64,000 nucleotides of DNA from Dysgonomonas mossii. GTDB taxonomy: Bacteria > Bacteroidota > Bacteroidia > Bacteroidales > Dysgonomonadaceae. The stretch is taken from NCBI RefSeq assembly GCF_004569505.1, contig NZ_SPPK01000001.1:1054001-1118000 (forward strand), read 5' to 3'. Shown piece by piece: positions 8,329 to 17,680 of this stretch. Position 1 is the stretch's first letter. Each line of letters starts with the position of its first letter. The position numbers and the translations under genes are program-made. Below the pieces are notes generated by a model, which was given only the letters and a program-made list of their open reading frames with translations, did no database searches and was not told where the DNA came from.

Positions 8329-10545
8329 ATGAGTATGATGAAGTATTATAATAAATTATTGTTGATTATTGTCGCTATGATGGCAATGGTCTCTTGTGTC
8401 GATAATTTTGATAGCAACTTTAATGTTGATAAGCCGGCAGATCTCGAGAAATATGAATATCTGAATGAATATGATGTTCTGAAATCGTATGTAGACCGGA
8501 AGGCTAATCCAAATTTTAAATTAGGATCGGGCATTACTGTTAGCGATTTTTTGAAGAGGGACATGGTTTATAGTCTTGCCTGTTCCAATTTCGATGAATT
8601 AACAGCGGGTAATGCGATGAAATATGGTTCGATTGTAAAAGACGATGGTTCAATGGATTTCTCTCAGGTAGTAAAATTTGTTGATGCTGCTAAAGGTGCA
8701 GGTCTTAGTATTTATGGACATACGATATTGTGGCACTCTCAACAAAATAATAAATATCTGAATAATTTGATTGCTGATAAGGAGATTGAAGTCGACCCTA
8801 ACGATGCAAATAATTGCTTGCATATAAATACAACCGAAGCTAAGGCTAATACGTGGGATTGGCAAATTTATTACGAACCGGCAAGTCCATTAACGGTTGG
8901 TGTGACATATACATTAAGCATGAGAATCAAGGCCTCTGCGGCGGCCACTGTAGACTTTTGGCCTACAGATGGTAGTAATGTTCTTTATGGTTTATCTCTT
9001 GCGGCAAGTAAAGAATGGAGTAATGTTACTATTCAGTTTACACCAAGTCATGCGTTTAACAAACTTCAGTTCTGTTTTGGTAAATTTGGTGGCGATTTGT
9101 ATTTTGACGATATTACTTTGACAGCAGTTAATTCTACGGATAATGTAATCAATAATGGCGCCTTTGACAGTAAAGATTTATCAAACTGGGGAAAACCAAG
9201 CTGGCATTCCTATTCCTTCAATATTGAAGCACTTGCAGCAGGTCCAGCTAGTTGGTGGAAAAATCTTGTAAGCAATAGTAATTGTGAAGACAATGATGTC
9301 TCCTGTTTCTATGCTACTGAAGTATCTAATGGTCCTAAGGCGGCTACATTTAGTGCTGCAGGTACAGGTGCCGGTGGTACGGGACGGGCTATCATTGTTC
9401 AGTCAGGCGATAATGCTACTCAGGATTGGGACACACAATTCTTTGTAAAGGTTCCTCACGTATTTAAGGAAGGTGAAAAATATCGTTTCAGTATGAAGGT
9501 CAAGGCTAGTAGAAATGTTAGTATTGATTCTCAGGCGCATAAAGAGCCGGGCGGTTATTTGCATTACGCTATGGTGGGCAGTCCTGATGTAACTACAGAA
9601 TGGCAGGAATATACTAATTCAGGTTCTATCAATTCATCACAAGAAGGAATGAGTACTATAGCTTTTAATCTTGCAAAAAATAAGCTGGCAACTACATTCT
9701 ATTTTGATGATATCGTATTTGAGATAGAAGAATCAGGCAATACCATTCCTTTGACTCCGGAAGAAAAGAAAGAAGTTTTGACCAATGCGATGGAAAATTG
9801 GGTAAAAGGTATGATGGAAGCTTGTGGCGGATATGTGAAAGCATGGGATGTAGTGAATGAGCCTCTGGCCGGTGCTGATAAAGATGGCGATGGTTGGTAT
9901 GATTTACAATCTGTAAATAATGTATCGGCAGAAGACGCTAAGAATAATTTCTATTGGCAAGATTACTTGGGTGATGACTATGTGCGTACAGCTATCCAAC
10001 TTACCCGCAAATATGGACCTGAAGATATGAAGTTGTTCATCAACGACTACAATCTGGAATCAGACTGGGATGATAACATGAAACTGAAGAGTTTGATAAA
10101 TTGGATTGAACGTTGGGAGAAAGACGGAACGAAGATTGATGGTATTGGGACTCAAATGCATGTCTCTTATTATCTAAACTCTGCAACACAAAAGAGCAAA
10201 GAAGACCATGTCGTGAAGATGTTTGAACTATTAAAAGCTTCAGGAAAACTCATAAAAATATCTGAATTGGATATGGGTATAGTAGATGAGAATGGTAATG
10301 AAATTAAGACAGCAAACCTTACTTTCGAGCAACAGTTATTGATGTCTGAGTATTATAAGTTTATTGTGAAAAAATACTTTGAAATTATTCCTGTGAGTCA
10401 ACAATATGGAATTACTCATTGGAGTCCGACAGACAGTCCTGACGACAGCGGTTGGAGAAAAGGGCAACCTATTGGGCTATGGAGCTTGAACTATAACCGT
10501 AAGCCTGTTTATGCCGGATTTGCGGAAGGTTTGAGTGGTAAATAA
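8329..10545 (+). CDS. xyn10C: GH10 endo-1,4-beta-xylanase with CBM insertion (Xyn10C-like)
   Basis: A 738-residue lipoprotein endo-xylanase. A lipobox (AMVSC) follows a short hydrophobic signal. The GH10 barrel begins with the conserved segments NAMKYGS and GHTILWHSQ, is then interrupted by about 330 residues, and resumes with KAWDVVNEP, whose E511 is the acid/base, and ISELDMG, whose E646 is the nucleophile. The interrupting part (roughly residues 160-480) contains two beta-sandwich modules resembling family 4/22 carbohydrate-binding modules (LHINTTEAKANTWDW... and the segment around VQSGDNATQDW). This split arrangement matches Xyn10C of Prevotella bryantii and the GH10 of the B. ovatus xylan locus. 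It would cut xylan at the cell surface to feed the two SusC/D pairs. The exact boundaries and family of the inserted modules are not certain. It is the last gene of the operon. Confidence 0.94.
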   Translation: MSMMKYYNKLLLIIVAMMAMVSCVDNFDSNFNVDKPADLEKYEYLNEYDVLKSYVDRKANPNFKLGSGITVSDFLKRDMVYSLACSNFDELTAGNAMKYGSIVKDDGSMDFSQVVKFVDAAKGAGLSIYGHTILWHSQQNNKYLNNLIADKEIEVDPNDANNCLHINTTEAKANTWDWQIYYEPASPLTVGVTYTLSMRIKASAAATVDFWPTDGSNVLYGLSLAASKEWSNVTIQFTPSHAFNKLQFCFGKFGGDLYFDDITLTAVNSTDNVINNGAFDSKDLSNWGKPSWHSYSFNIEALAAGPASWWKNLVSNSNCEDNDVSCFYATEVSNGPKAATFSAAGTGAGGTGRAIIVQSGDNATQDWDTQFFVKVPHVFKEGEKYRFSMKVKASRNVSIDSQAHKEPGGYLHYAMVGSPDVTTEWQEYTNSGSINSSQEGMSTIAFNLAKNKLATTFYFDDIVFEIEESGNTIPLTPEEKKEVLTNAMENWVKGMMEACGGYVKAWDVVNEPLAGADKDGDGWYDLQSVNNVSAEDAKNNFYWQDYLGDDYVRTAIQLTRKYGPEDMKLFINDYNLESDWDDNMKLKSLINWIERWEKDGTKIDGIGTQMHVSYYLNSATQKSKEDHVVKMFELLKASGKLIKISELDMGIVDENGNEIKTANLTFEQQLLMSEYYKFIVKKYFEIIPVSQQYGITHWSPTDSPDDSGWRKGQPIGLWSLNYNRKPVYAGFAEGLSGK

Positions 10546-10620
10546 TAATCTAATGTTTTTTAATGATATGAGATAATATCATATAGGCTTTTAGGTGATT
10601 CGTACTTTTTTTGAGGAGAC

Positions 10621-10648
10621 AGCGAAATCTTTGTATAAAGGTTTCGCT
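10621..10648 (+). terminator. Intrinsic terminator-like hairpin after the xylanase gene
   Basis: A 12-bp stem with arms agcgaaatcttt and aaaggtttcgct (one G-U pair) around a gtat loop, followed by a pyrimidine-rich tail gtttctctttac. It lies 75 bases after the xylanase stop and probably ends the xylan operon transcript. Confidence 0.7.
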
Positions 10649-10912
10649 GTTTCTCTTTACTATCAAATGATATTAGAAGTTTCATTTATAGGCAGAACTG
10701 ATGTATGCATATCTTTTCGCAATATTTTGATAGATATAGAAGGGATAGGAGATGAGGTGTCTTTTGTATTTTTATTAGATTAAAGAAGATTAGTTCTCTT
10801 GTGTATAAGAAACTGTTTTTAGCTTTTAGAAAAGCTTTTATATTTAATTGTTTATGATTGTTCTATTTGTCTGTTTATAAAAATATAATTAAAGAGAGTT
10901 GCATAAACGCAA

Positions 10913-10938
10913 AAGAGGCTGTCTTAAGACAGCCTCTT
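10913..10938. terminator. Bidirectional terminator between converging operons
   Basis: A perfect 11-bp inverted repeat, aagaggctgtc and gacagcctctt, around ttaa. On the plus strand it is followed by gctttattgctt, and on the minus strand by ttttgcgttt, so it can stop transcripts from both sides. It is 62 bases past the end of the symporter gene. Confidence 0.8.
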
Positions 10939-10999
10939 GCTTTATTGCTTTATAAAAGTATATTATTGTTAAAAGATTATATATAAGTATGTTATTATT

Positions 11000-12745
11000 T
11001 TACCAAAAGTATATGTAAAATGCAACACAGAGAACTACAACTCCCAGTGATGCGATAACATCCCATTTATTCCAACTCTTGCTAATAAGTTTCTTGTAAT
11101 CGCTAGAGAAAGTGATAGCATCTATTTGTTGGGCTGTTGGCTTCGGAGTGAAAAATGATACAACGACCATTAGCAACATGATGAATACTAATAACCATAT
11201 TTCAAAAATAAGCCAATTTGTTTGCCAGAACCAACTTGTGTATTCCCAATACCAGCCGGTCATTGCGTCCTTACCGGTGTTGGTAAATATATTGGTTAAT
11301 AAGCGTACCATCCCAATAGCGAATCCCACTATCATACCAGCTTCTCCCGCCTTAGGTGTAATTCTTTTAGAAAAGATACCAAGAGCAAATACGGCTACCA
11401 TAGCAGGAGCGAGTAATGATTGAATACCTTGCAGATAGTCGTAAAGACTACCAAGGCTCATCATAACAGGTATCCAAACAATACCAAGTATTACTACTAC
11501 AATTGTCGCAATACGACCTACCAAAACATAAGTAGATTCACTCTTATTTTTGAACATAGGTTTATAGAAGTCTTCCGTAAACAATGTTGCACAAGAATTG
11601 AAGAATGCAGCCAAAGAAGCAATTAAAGCTGATATAAAACCGATGGTAACAATTCCCTTCACACCCGCAGGCAATACAAATTTAACCATTGAACCGAACG
11701 CTGTGTCCGGATCATCCAATGTAAATCCGCTATCGGGACGTGCAGCCAATGCCGCTGCTACCATACCCGGTATTAGGAACATAAACACAGGCAACAATTT
11801 GAAATAACCAGCAGCAATAGTACCTCTACGAGCACGTTTCATCACTACATCGTTGTCTTCGCCCTTGCGTTGTCCAAGTACACGTTGAACGATATGCTGG
11901 TCGGTACACCAATACCAGAAACCTATTATTGAAGCTCCGATAAATACCCAAAAGCCGGGGTAATCATCATATAACGGATCACCGGTATTGAAGTGAAACA
12001 TGTGGTTTGTACCGTATGCAACACCATCTTCTCCTACATTCAATGTTTTTGCATAGTCGATCATTGCTGTCCAACCCTCAGGGATGCTGCCTCCTCCAAG
12101 AGCAGATAATCCTAGGAAAAGCACAAGGAATGAACCTATAATAAGTATCGGTGTTTGGATTGCAGATAGAGTCATAACTCCTTTCATACCACCGAGAACA
12201 GTAAAAATACCCGTTAGTACTATCAAGCCGATAGCCCCATACCAGAAAGGCAAACCGAGAAGGCTTTCCATAAAGATACCTCCTGTAAATGCGGTTACAC
12301 TCACTTTGGTAAGTACATAGGCTATGAGCGTGATGATAGACAACCACGAACCTGTAGCAGGTGTATAACGGTATTTTAGGAAGTCGGGCATTGTAATGAT
12401 TTTGCCCATCTTGTTGTTCATCAGTTGATAGAATGGTACGAATAACCAACCTAAAATAAGTATCATCCAGCCTTGCATCTCCCAGTGTGCCATACCCACT
12501 CCGGCTTTAGCGCCTGTTCCGGCAAGTCCTACAAGATGCTCCGATCCGATGTTTGCTGCAAAGATGGCAGCACCTATTATGTACCATGGTTCGCCTTTTC
12601 CGAACAGATAGTCTTCGCTACTGGCACCCTGTTGCAGGCGTTTGTCTTTTTGTATCGAACGCCAGACAGCCCATGTTACTGCCAATATCCCAACTGCAAT
12701 AATCACCCAGTCGAGCCAAATAAATTCGTGTGAATTCCAGTTCAT
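11000..12745 (-). CDS. Sodium/solute symporter, probable L-arabinose transporter
   Basis: A 581-residue inner-membrane protein of the sodium:solute symporter (SSS, SGLT-like) family with about 13-14 hydrophobic segments. Family features include the GSEHLVGLAGTGAKAG region near residues 67-82 (an SGLT-type helix 2 segment) and the hydrophobic C-terminal helix FYIYFW. It is the last gene of the arabinose operon, 15 bases after ribulokinase, so uptake of L-arabinose (or a related pentose such as xylose) with sodium is the likely role. Substrate is inferred from the operon; SSS sequence alone does not give it. A bidirectional hairpin at 10913-10938 closes the transcript. Confidence 0.88.
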   Translation of the reverse strand: MNWNSHEFIWLDWVIIAVGILAVTWAVWRSIQKDKRLQQGASSEDYLFGKGEPWYIIGAAIFAANIGSEHLVGLAGTGAKAGVGMAHWEMQGWMILILGWLFVPFYQLMNNKMGKIITMPDFLKYRYTPATGSWLSIITLIAYVLTKVSVTAFTGGIFMESLLGLPFWYGAIGLIVLTGIFTVLGGMKGVMTLSAIQTPILIIGSFLVLFLGLSALGGGSIPEGWTAMIDYAKTLNVGEDGVAYGTNHMFHFNTGDPLYDDYPGFWVFIGASIIGFWYWCTDQHIVQRVLGQRKGEDNDVVMKRARRGTIAAGYFKLLPVFMFLIPGMVAAALAARPDSGFTLDDPDTAFGSMVKFVLPAGVKGIVTIGFISALIASLAAFFNSCATLFTEDFYKPMFKNKSESTYVLVGRIATIVVVILGIVWIPVMMSLGSLYDYLQGIQSLLAPAMVAVFALGIFSKRITPKAGEAGMIVGFAIGMVRLLTNIFTNTGKDAMTGWYWEYTSWFWQTNWLIFEIWLLVFIMLLMVVVSFFTPKPTAQQIDAITFSSDYKKLISKSWNKWDVIASLGVVVLCVAFYIYFW

Positions 12746-12760
12746 AGTATGATATTATGT

Positions 12761-14428
12761 TTAAGAGAATAATTCTGTTTCAGTAAATTTACCTAGTTTT
12801 TGATATTTTGCATATATCTGCATATATACATCATGTTTCGCCATATTAGGTTTGTATTCGTGAGCAAAACCTTGTCCCATTGCTTTCTGAGCAGCTTTAA
12901 TGTCAGGATGAACTCCAGCTGCAACAGAAGCAAACATTGCTGCACCAAAGGCGCATGCCTGTTCTGATTTAGCAACTTTTATAGGCATTGCCAATACGTC
13001 TGCCAATGTTTGCATGACCAATGGCGATTTCAGGGAGATACCCCCTATACCAATTACGCTATTGATTTCAATTCCGTTTTCGAGAAAGCGATCTACAATT
13101 GCTTTCGACCCAAAAGCTGTGGCCTCTACCAACGCTTTGAAAATTAGAGGAGCAGAACTGGCTAAATTTAATCCTGTTATTGTTCCTTTTACCATTTGAT
13201 TGGCATCAGGCGTACGACGTCCGTTCATCCAATCGATTGCTAAAATAGAACTTTCTGATACGGGAATTTTTTCAGCTTCTTTAGATAGGGTAGGGATTAT
13301 CTTGTCAAGAGTTTCGTCTATTAGTTTTTGCTTTGTTTCCTGATCTATTAGTGCCGAGTCTTTTAGTATATTCTCCAAAGGCCAAGCCAATACAGATTTG
13401 AACCAGGCATAAATATCACCAAAACCAGATTGTCCGGCTTCTAGACCTACCATTCCCGGAATAACAGATCCATCTACCTGTCCGCAGATACCAGGTATTA
13501 GTTTTCCGTGCATATCTTCATATGGAGCAATCATAATATCGCAAGTAGAGGTTCCGATAACACGAACAAATGCCTTCGGTTCTATTTCGGCACCTACTGC
13601 TCCCATATGACAGTCAAACGCTCCTACACCAACAGCTACATTTGTTGTTAATCCAAGCCTGCCAGCCCATTCTTCTGTTAGGTTTCCTACTTTAACTTCG
13701 CTTGTGTATGTATCGTGAAATAGTCTTTCTCTATACCCTTTCAGTTCGGGTGCTATTTCTACAAGAAAATCTTCTGTTGGCAAGCCGTCCCATTCTTTCA
13801 GCCACATGGCTTTGTGCCCTGCAGCACAACGTCCTCTTACTATATCTGATGGCTTTGTTGTGCCTGTAATTAGAGCGGGCATCCAATCACAATGCTCTAT
13901 CCAACTGTAAGCTTCTCCGGCTACGGCTTTATCTTCTTTCAGAACATGTGCCACTTTTGCCCAAACCCACTCACTGGAGTATATACCACCTACATAGGCG
14001 GTATAGTCGATAGGCCAACGTTTGGCTACCTCATTTATTTTAGCTGCTTCTTTGATCGCTGTATGATCTTTCCAAAGGACAAACATTGCATTTGGATTTT
14101 CTGCAAAATCAGATCTTAGAGCTAACACCTGTCCGTCTTTATCAATCAGGGCAGGAGTAGAGCCTGTAGTATCAAATGACATGCCTACTACTTGCTCTGC
14201 TGTACCTGCCGGAGACTTACTCAGAGCCTCCTTTACGGATTCTTCTAAAGCTTCTATATAATCGAGAGGGTGTTGTCTGTATTGGTTTTTTTGAGGATCA
14301 CAGTATTTCCCCTGTATCCATCTTTTATAATATTTGACTGATGATGCAATTTCCTTTCCTGTTTCAGCTTCTATGATTACTGCTCGGCAAGAGTCAGAAC
14401 CGTAATCAAGTCCTATTGTATATTTCAT
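12761..14428 (-). CDS. araB: L-ribulokinase
   Basis: A 555-residue FGGY-family sugar kinase that phosphorylates L-ribulose to L-ribulose 5-phosphate. The N-terminal phosphate-binding segment GLDYGSDSCRAVI, the middle motif GAFDCHMGAVG and the C-terminal GIGGISLKSPLVMQTLADVL region are typical of bacterial AraB, and the length is normal for AraB (about 560) rather than xylulokinase (about 490). The start ATG at 14428 places the glycine-rich motif at the very N terminus. Between araA and araB lie 148 bases containing a terminator-like hairpin and a short palindrome (listed separately), an unusually large gap in this otherwise tight operon. Confidence 0.95.
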   Translation of the reverse strand: MKYTIGLDYGSDSCRAVIIEAETGKEIASSVKYYKRWIQGKYCDPQKNQYRQHPLDYIEALEESVKEALSKSPAGTAEQVVGMSFDTTGSTPALIDKDGQVLALRSDFAENPNAMFVLWKDHTAIKEAAKINEVAKRWPIDYTAYVGGIYSSEWVWAKVAHVLKEDKAVAGEAYSWIEHCDWMPALITGTTKPSDIVRGRCAAGHKAMWLKEWDGLPTEDFLVEIAPELKGYRERLFHDTYTSEVKVGNLTEEWAGRLGLTTNVAVGVGAFDCHMGAVGAEIEPKAFVRVIGTSTCDIMIAPYEDMHGKLIPGICGQVDGSVIPGMVGLEAGQSGFGDIYAWFKSVLAWPLENILKDSALIDQETKQKLIDETLDKIIPTLSKEAEKIPVSESSILAIDWMNGRRTPDANQMVKGTITGLNLASSAPLIFKALVEATAFGSKAIVDRFLENGIEINSVIGIGGISLKSPLVMQTLADVLAMPIKVAKSEQACAFGAAMFASVAAGVHPDIKAAQKAMGQGFAHEYKPNMAKHDVYMQIYAKYQKLGKFTETELFS

Positions 14429-14469
14429 ATATTTTATTTTTCATAAATAGTATGAAATTCACATTTCAT

Positions 14470-14486
14470 TATAGTTGGTAACTATA
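14470..14486. repeat. Short perfect palindrome upstream of araB
   Basis: Arms tatagtt and aactata around ggt, centred 50 bases upstream of the araB start. It could be a regulator site or a small hairpin in the leader; nothing in the sequence decides. Confidence 0.45.
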
Positions 14487-14531
14487 GTATATGTTCCTTT
14501 CATAAGGTAGTTAACTTTTTAATGATAAAAT

Positions 14532-14563
14532 AAGTATAGGGAATATCACTACTCCCCATACTT
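14532..14563 (-). terminator. Terminator-like hairpin between araA and araB
   Basis: Read on the minus strand, arms aagtatgggg and ccctatactt form a 10-bp stem with one G-U pair, followed by attttatcatt. It begins 14 bases after the araA stop codon. It may act as a partial terminator or protect the 3' end of the araD-GH51-araA message, lowering araB and transporter expression. Confidence 0.55.
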
Positions 14564-14576
14564 GAAACAATCTAAC

Positions 14577-16079
14577 TCAGCTTAACGCTGTATTTAATAA
14601 GTAGTATACTTCATTTACTTTCAACTCAAACTTAAAGTTATTTATGGTTGTATTCTTGTCTATAGTTACCAGTTCTATACCAGCTATATCAGCATAGTCT
14701 TCCAGCATTTCGGTAGTGACAGAATAAGAGAAGCTTGAGTGATGAGTACCACCTGCCAATATCCATGCAGCGGCACCAATTTCAAGGTTCGGCATTGGTT
14801 TCCACAATGCACATGCTACAGGCAATTTAGGTAGTGGTTTCGGTTCTTCTACTACTACTTCATTTACAATCATACGGAAGCGATTACCCATGTCTACAAT
14901 TGTAGCTGCAACACCTTCACCCTTATGTGCTTGAAATACGAGGCGCGAACAAGTGCGAGCATCGCCAATACCAAGGAAATGAACTTCGATGCGAGGTTTT
15001 GTTCCGGTTATATCCGGATTGATTTCCAACATATGCGATTGCAGAATAGTACTGTTCTCTCCATCGAAATTGAGCGTATAGTCTTCAAGGAACGATTGAC
15101 CACCGGGCAGTCCTTTTCCCATTACCCACATTGTACGGACAAGGGCAGCCGTTTTCCAGTCCCCTTCGGCTCCGAATCCGTAGCCTTCCGCCATGAGGCG
15201 TTGAGAAGCAAATCCCATCAATTGTTTCATGCCTTCAAGTTCATTAAAGCTGGTCGTGAATCCCTTCGCTCCCTTTTCTTGAAGAAAACGACGAAGCCCT
15301 ATCTCCTGAGCTGCTGCATCACGTACAAATTGATGTTTTTCTCCTCCTTTTTTGCAATCAGCAGCAAAGTCATATACTTTTTCGTATTCAGTAATTAATG
15401 CATCTATTTCAGTTTCTTTTACGGCTTCTATATACGGAACTAATGTTGCGATAGGTGCATTGTCTACATGATAACCCAAACGCATTTCGGCTTCTACCTT
15501 ATCTCCATCTGTTACAGCGACGTTGTTCATATTATCTCCGAAACGAATGATAAGCATATCCTGAGCATCAGCCCATCCTGCGCATACACGCATCCAAGAA
15601 GCTAGTTTTGCCTGTACTTTTTCATCAGACCAATGTCCGACAATTACTTTTCTGTTTTTGCGCATACGGCTTACCATATGCCCAAATTCACGGTCGCCAT
15701 GTGCTGACTGATTTAGATTCATGAAATCCATATCGATTTCATTCCAAGGAATTTCTTTGTTGAATTGGGTGTGAAAGTGTAGCAGGGGTTTCTTGTAATT
15801 CTTTAATCCCTGTATCCACATTTTTGCAGGAGAAAAAGTGTGCATCCATGTTATTACTCCAATACATTTATTGTCAGAATTAGCATCAGAAAAAGCCTTT
15901 GCTATTTCTTTAGATGAATTGACAGTTCCTTTATAAACAACTTTGATAGGTAGTTTGCCTGAGTCGTTCAAACTTTTTACCATTTGAGTAGAGTGTGAAT
16001 CCACAGCAACAACAGCATCGCCTCCATATAATAATTGCGCTCCTGTAACAAACCAAATTTCTAAATCTTTAAAATCCAT
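14577..16079 (-). CDS. araA: L-arabinose isomerase
   Basis: A 500-residue cytoplasmic metalloenzyme that interconverts L-arabinose and L-ribulose, first step of the isomerase pathway. The N terminus (WFVTGAQLLYGG), the segment GVITWMHTFSPAKMWI, the LHFHTQFNKEIPW segment and the GGTHHSSFSY motif near the C terminus are hallmarks of AraA, and the length matches E. coli AraA. The conserved metal-ligand regions appear intact. It lies between a GH51 gene and araB. The upstream gap contains three tandem 11-bp repeats. Confidence 0.97.
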   Translation of the reverse strand: MDFKDLEIWFVTGAQLLYGGDAVVAVDSHSTQMVKSLNDSGKLPIKVVYKGTVNSSKEIAKAFSDANSDNKCIGVITWMHTFSPAKMWIQGLKNYKKPLLHFHTQFNKEIPWNEIDMDFMNLNQSAHGDREFGHMVSRMRKNRKVIVGHWSDEKVQAKLASWMRVCAGWADAQDMLIIRFGDNMNNVAVTDGDKVEAEMRLGYHVDNAPIATLVPYIEAVKETEIDALITEYEKVYDFAADCKKGGEKHQFVRDAAAQEIGLRRFLQEKGAKGFTTSFNELEGMKQLMGFASQRLMAEGYGFGAEGDWKTAALVRTMWVMGKGLPGGQSFLEDYTLNFDGENSTILQSHMLEINPDITGTKPRIEVHFLGIGDARTCSRLVFQAHKGEGVAATIVDMGNRFRMIVNEVVVEEPKPLPKLPVACALWKPMPNLEIGAAAWILAGGTHHSSFSYSVTTEMLEDYADIAGIELVTIDKNTTINNFKFELKVNEVYYLLNTALS

Positions 16080-16088
16080 GATATTATT

Positions 16089-16120
16089 AATTGTTAATGA
16101 ATTGTTAATGAATTGTTAAT
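16089..16120. repeat. Three tandem 11-bp repeats at the GH51/araA junction
   Basis: The unit aattgttaatg occurs at 16089-16099 and 16100-16110, and ten of its bases again at 16111-16120. The third copy overlaps the GH51 stop codon. Probably a replication-slippage repeat; it sets the spacing between the GH51 stop and the araA start. Confidence 0.7.
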
Positions 16121-17651
16121 TAAGTTCCAACATTACAACCGATTTGGATGGTAATGTTATCGATATTTTGTCTTTTGATAATTTCGCTCCTGTAAATGCT
16201 TTCACTGAAACAACATCGGGAGTGTCGAAGGAATTGTAGTCATTTATTTTGCCAGATGTCAATACTTGTCCCGAAACGTTTTTAACTTCTATTCCCCGCA
16301 AATCGGCATCTATGCTTTGTTCTTTGTTGGGATCTATATTTACCAATGTAATATGAACTTTTCCTGAAGCGTCTTTTGATGCTGATACACTGATGGCATC
16401 AATTTTTTTCCCATTCAGCTCGTATTTAGCAGAAGATAGTGAAATAGGAAGCAAAGTTGCATCTTGATGAACTTTATAAAGATAATAGACCCAATAAGTA
16501 GGAGTCAATAACATCTTTTCCTTGTCGGTTAATATTACAGCTTGTAATACATTTATTGTTTGCGCTATGTTAGTCATTTTTACCCGATCGCAATAGCTAT
16601 TGAATATATTCAAATTGATAGCAGCAATAATCGCGTCGCGCATAGTGTTTTGTTGGTAGAGGAACCCCGGATTGGTTCCAGATTCTACGTTATACCAAGT
16701 ACCCCACTCGTCGGGGATAAGGGCGACTCTTTTTTGCGGATCGTATCGGTCCATAATGTTTGAATGTCTTTTTAACAAATCATTCATTTTTAGCGTTTTT
16801 TCTATAGTCACATAGTATTCCGCTTCGTCGAATTGTGTAGCGGAACCTTTGTCTTCCCAATTCTTTGGAATTGTATAATGGTGCAAAGACAATCCCTGCA
16901 TTTGACGTGCTGCATTTTTCATTAAAGTCTCTGTCCAATTATAGTCGTCTGAATTAGCGCCTCCGGCAATAAGATAGAGTTTGTTGTCGCCATAGTTTCG
17001 GCAATAAGTGGAATAACGTTTGTACTGATCTGCATAAAATTCGGCAGTCATATTACCTCCGCAGCCCCAGTTTTCGTTTCCAACTCCCCAGAAAGATACT
17101 TTCCAAGGTTTCTCGCGGCCATTTTGACGACGCAGGTTTGCCATTGGGCTTTCTCCATCGAAAGTAATGTATTCTACCCATTTAGACATTTCTTCCACTG
17201 TGCCACTCCCTACGTTTCCACAGATGTAGGGCTCACAGTTCAACTGTTCGCAGAGATCGAGAAATTCGTGCGTGCCAAAACTGTTATCTTCGACAACTCC
17301 TCCCCAATGAGTATTCACCATTTTAGGACGTTTATCGCGAGGGCCAATCCCATCCATCCAATGATATTCGTCGGCAAAACAGCCTCCGGGCCAGCGCAAA
17401 TTAGGAATTTTGATATCGCGTAAAGCTTTTACTACATCGTTGCGGATACCTCGCGTGTTGGGAATGGGGGAGTCCTCACCTACCCAATAGCCTCCGTAAA
17501 TACAATGTCCGAGATGTTCAGAAAAATGTCCATAAACATGTTTGCTGATAACATCTTTCCCCTGATCTGCATTAATAACCAATTTATTTTGGGCTACTGA
17601 AATAACAGCGACACCGCTTAGAAATAGTATGGAAAGAATAACTTTTTTCAT
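16116..17651 (-). CDS. abfA: GH51 alpha-L-arabinofuranosidase, exported
   Basis: A 511-residue exo-acting arabinofuranosidase that removes L-arabinose side chains from arabinoxylan or arabinan oligosaccharides. I chose the ATG at 17651 because it starts a clean signal peptide ([21 protein letters not shown]); an in-frame ATG at 17678 would add nine residues ahead of it and leave only two bases after araD. With the 17651 start, the acid/base is E193 in GNENWGCGG and the nucleophile E315 in IPDEWGTWY, both in the correct GH51 context. [19 protein letters not shown] is a strong family signature. Its place between araD and araA ties release of arabinose to its breakdown. GH51 enzymes may be cytoplasmic in some bacteria; here the signal peptide indicates the periplasm. 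Confidence 0.93.
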   Translation of the reverse strand: MKKVILSILFLSGVAVISVAQNKLVINADQGKDVISKHVYGHFSEHLGHCIYGGYWVGEDSPIPNTRGIRNDVVKALRDIKIPNLRWPGGCFADEYHWMDGIGPRDKRPKMVNTHWGGVVEDNSFGTHEFLDLCEQLNCEPYICGNVGSGTVEEMSKWVEYITFDGESPMANLRRQNGREKPWKVSFWGVGNENWGCGGNMTAEFYADQYKRYSTYCRNYGDNKLYLIAGGANSDDYNWTETLMKNAARQMQGLSLHHYTIPKNWEDKGSATQFDEAEYYVTIEKTLKMNDLLKRHSNIMDRYDPQKRVALIPDEWGTWYNVESGTNPGFLYQQNTMRDAIIAAINLNIFNSYCDRVKMTNIAQTINVLQAVILTDKEKMLLTPTYWVYYLYKVHQDATLLPISLSSAKYELNGKKIDAISVSASKDASGKVHITLVNIDPNKEQSIDADLRGIEVKNVSGQVLTSGKINDYNSFDTPDVVSVKAFTGAKLSKDKISITLPSKSVVMLELN

Positions 17652-17680
17652 GGTATAATATTTAAACGTGTGTAACATTT

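Larger units (their letters stand above)
10546..10999. other. Convergent intergenic region, 454 bp
   Basis: This gap separates the converging xylan and arabinose operons. It contains two hairpins listed separately (10621-10648 and 10913-10938) and otherwise AT-rich sequence. I see no convincing gene; the short open frame at 10595-10783 runs through the first hairpin and has no recognisable features. Confidence 0.7.

Noticed and set aside
10595..10783. Small open frame after the xylanase gene
   Set aside because: It runs through a terminator-like hairpin, is AT-rich and its product shows no known features.
12078..12449. Open frames overlapping the SSS transporter gene
   Set aside because: Shadows of the transporter; no family signature.
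16089..16120. Tandem 11-bp repeats as a regulator array
   Set aside because: Only three copies with the third incomplete, overlapping a stop codon; slippage is the simpler explanation.
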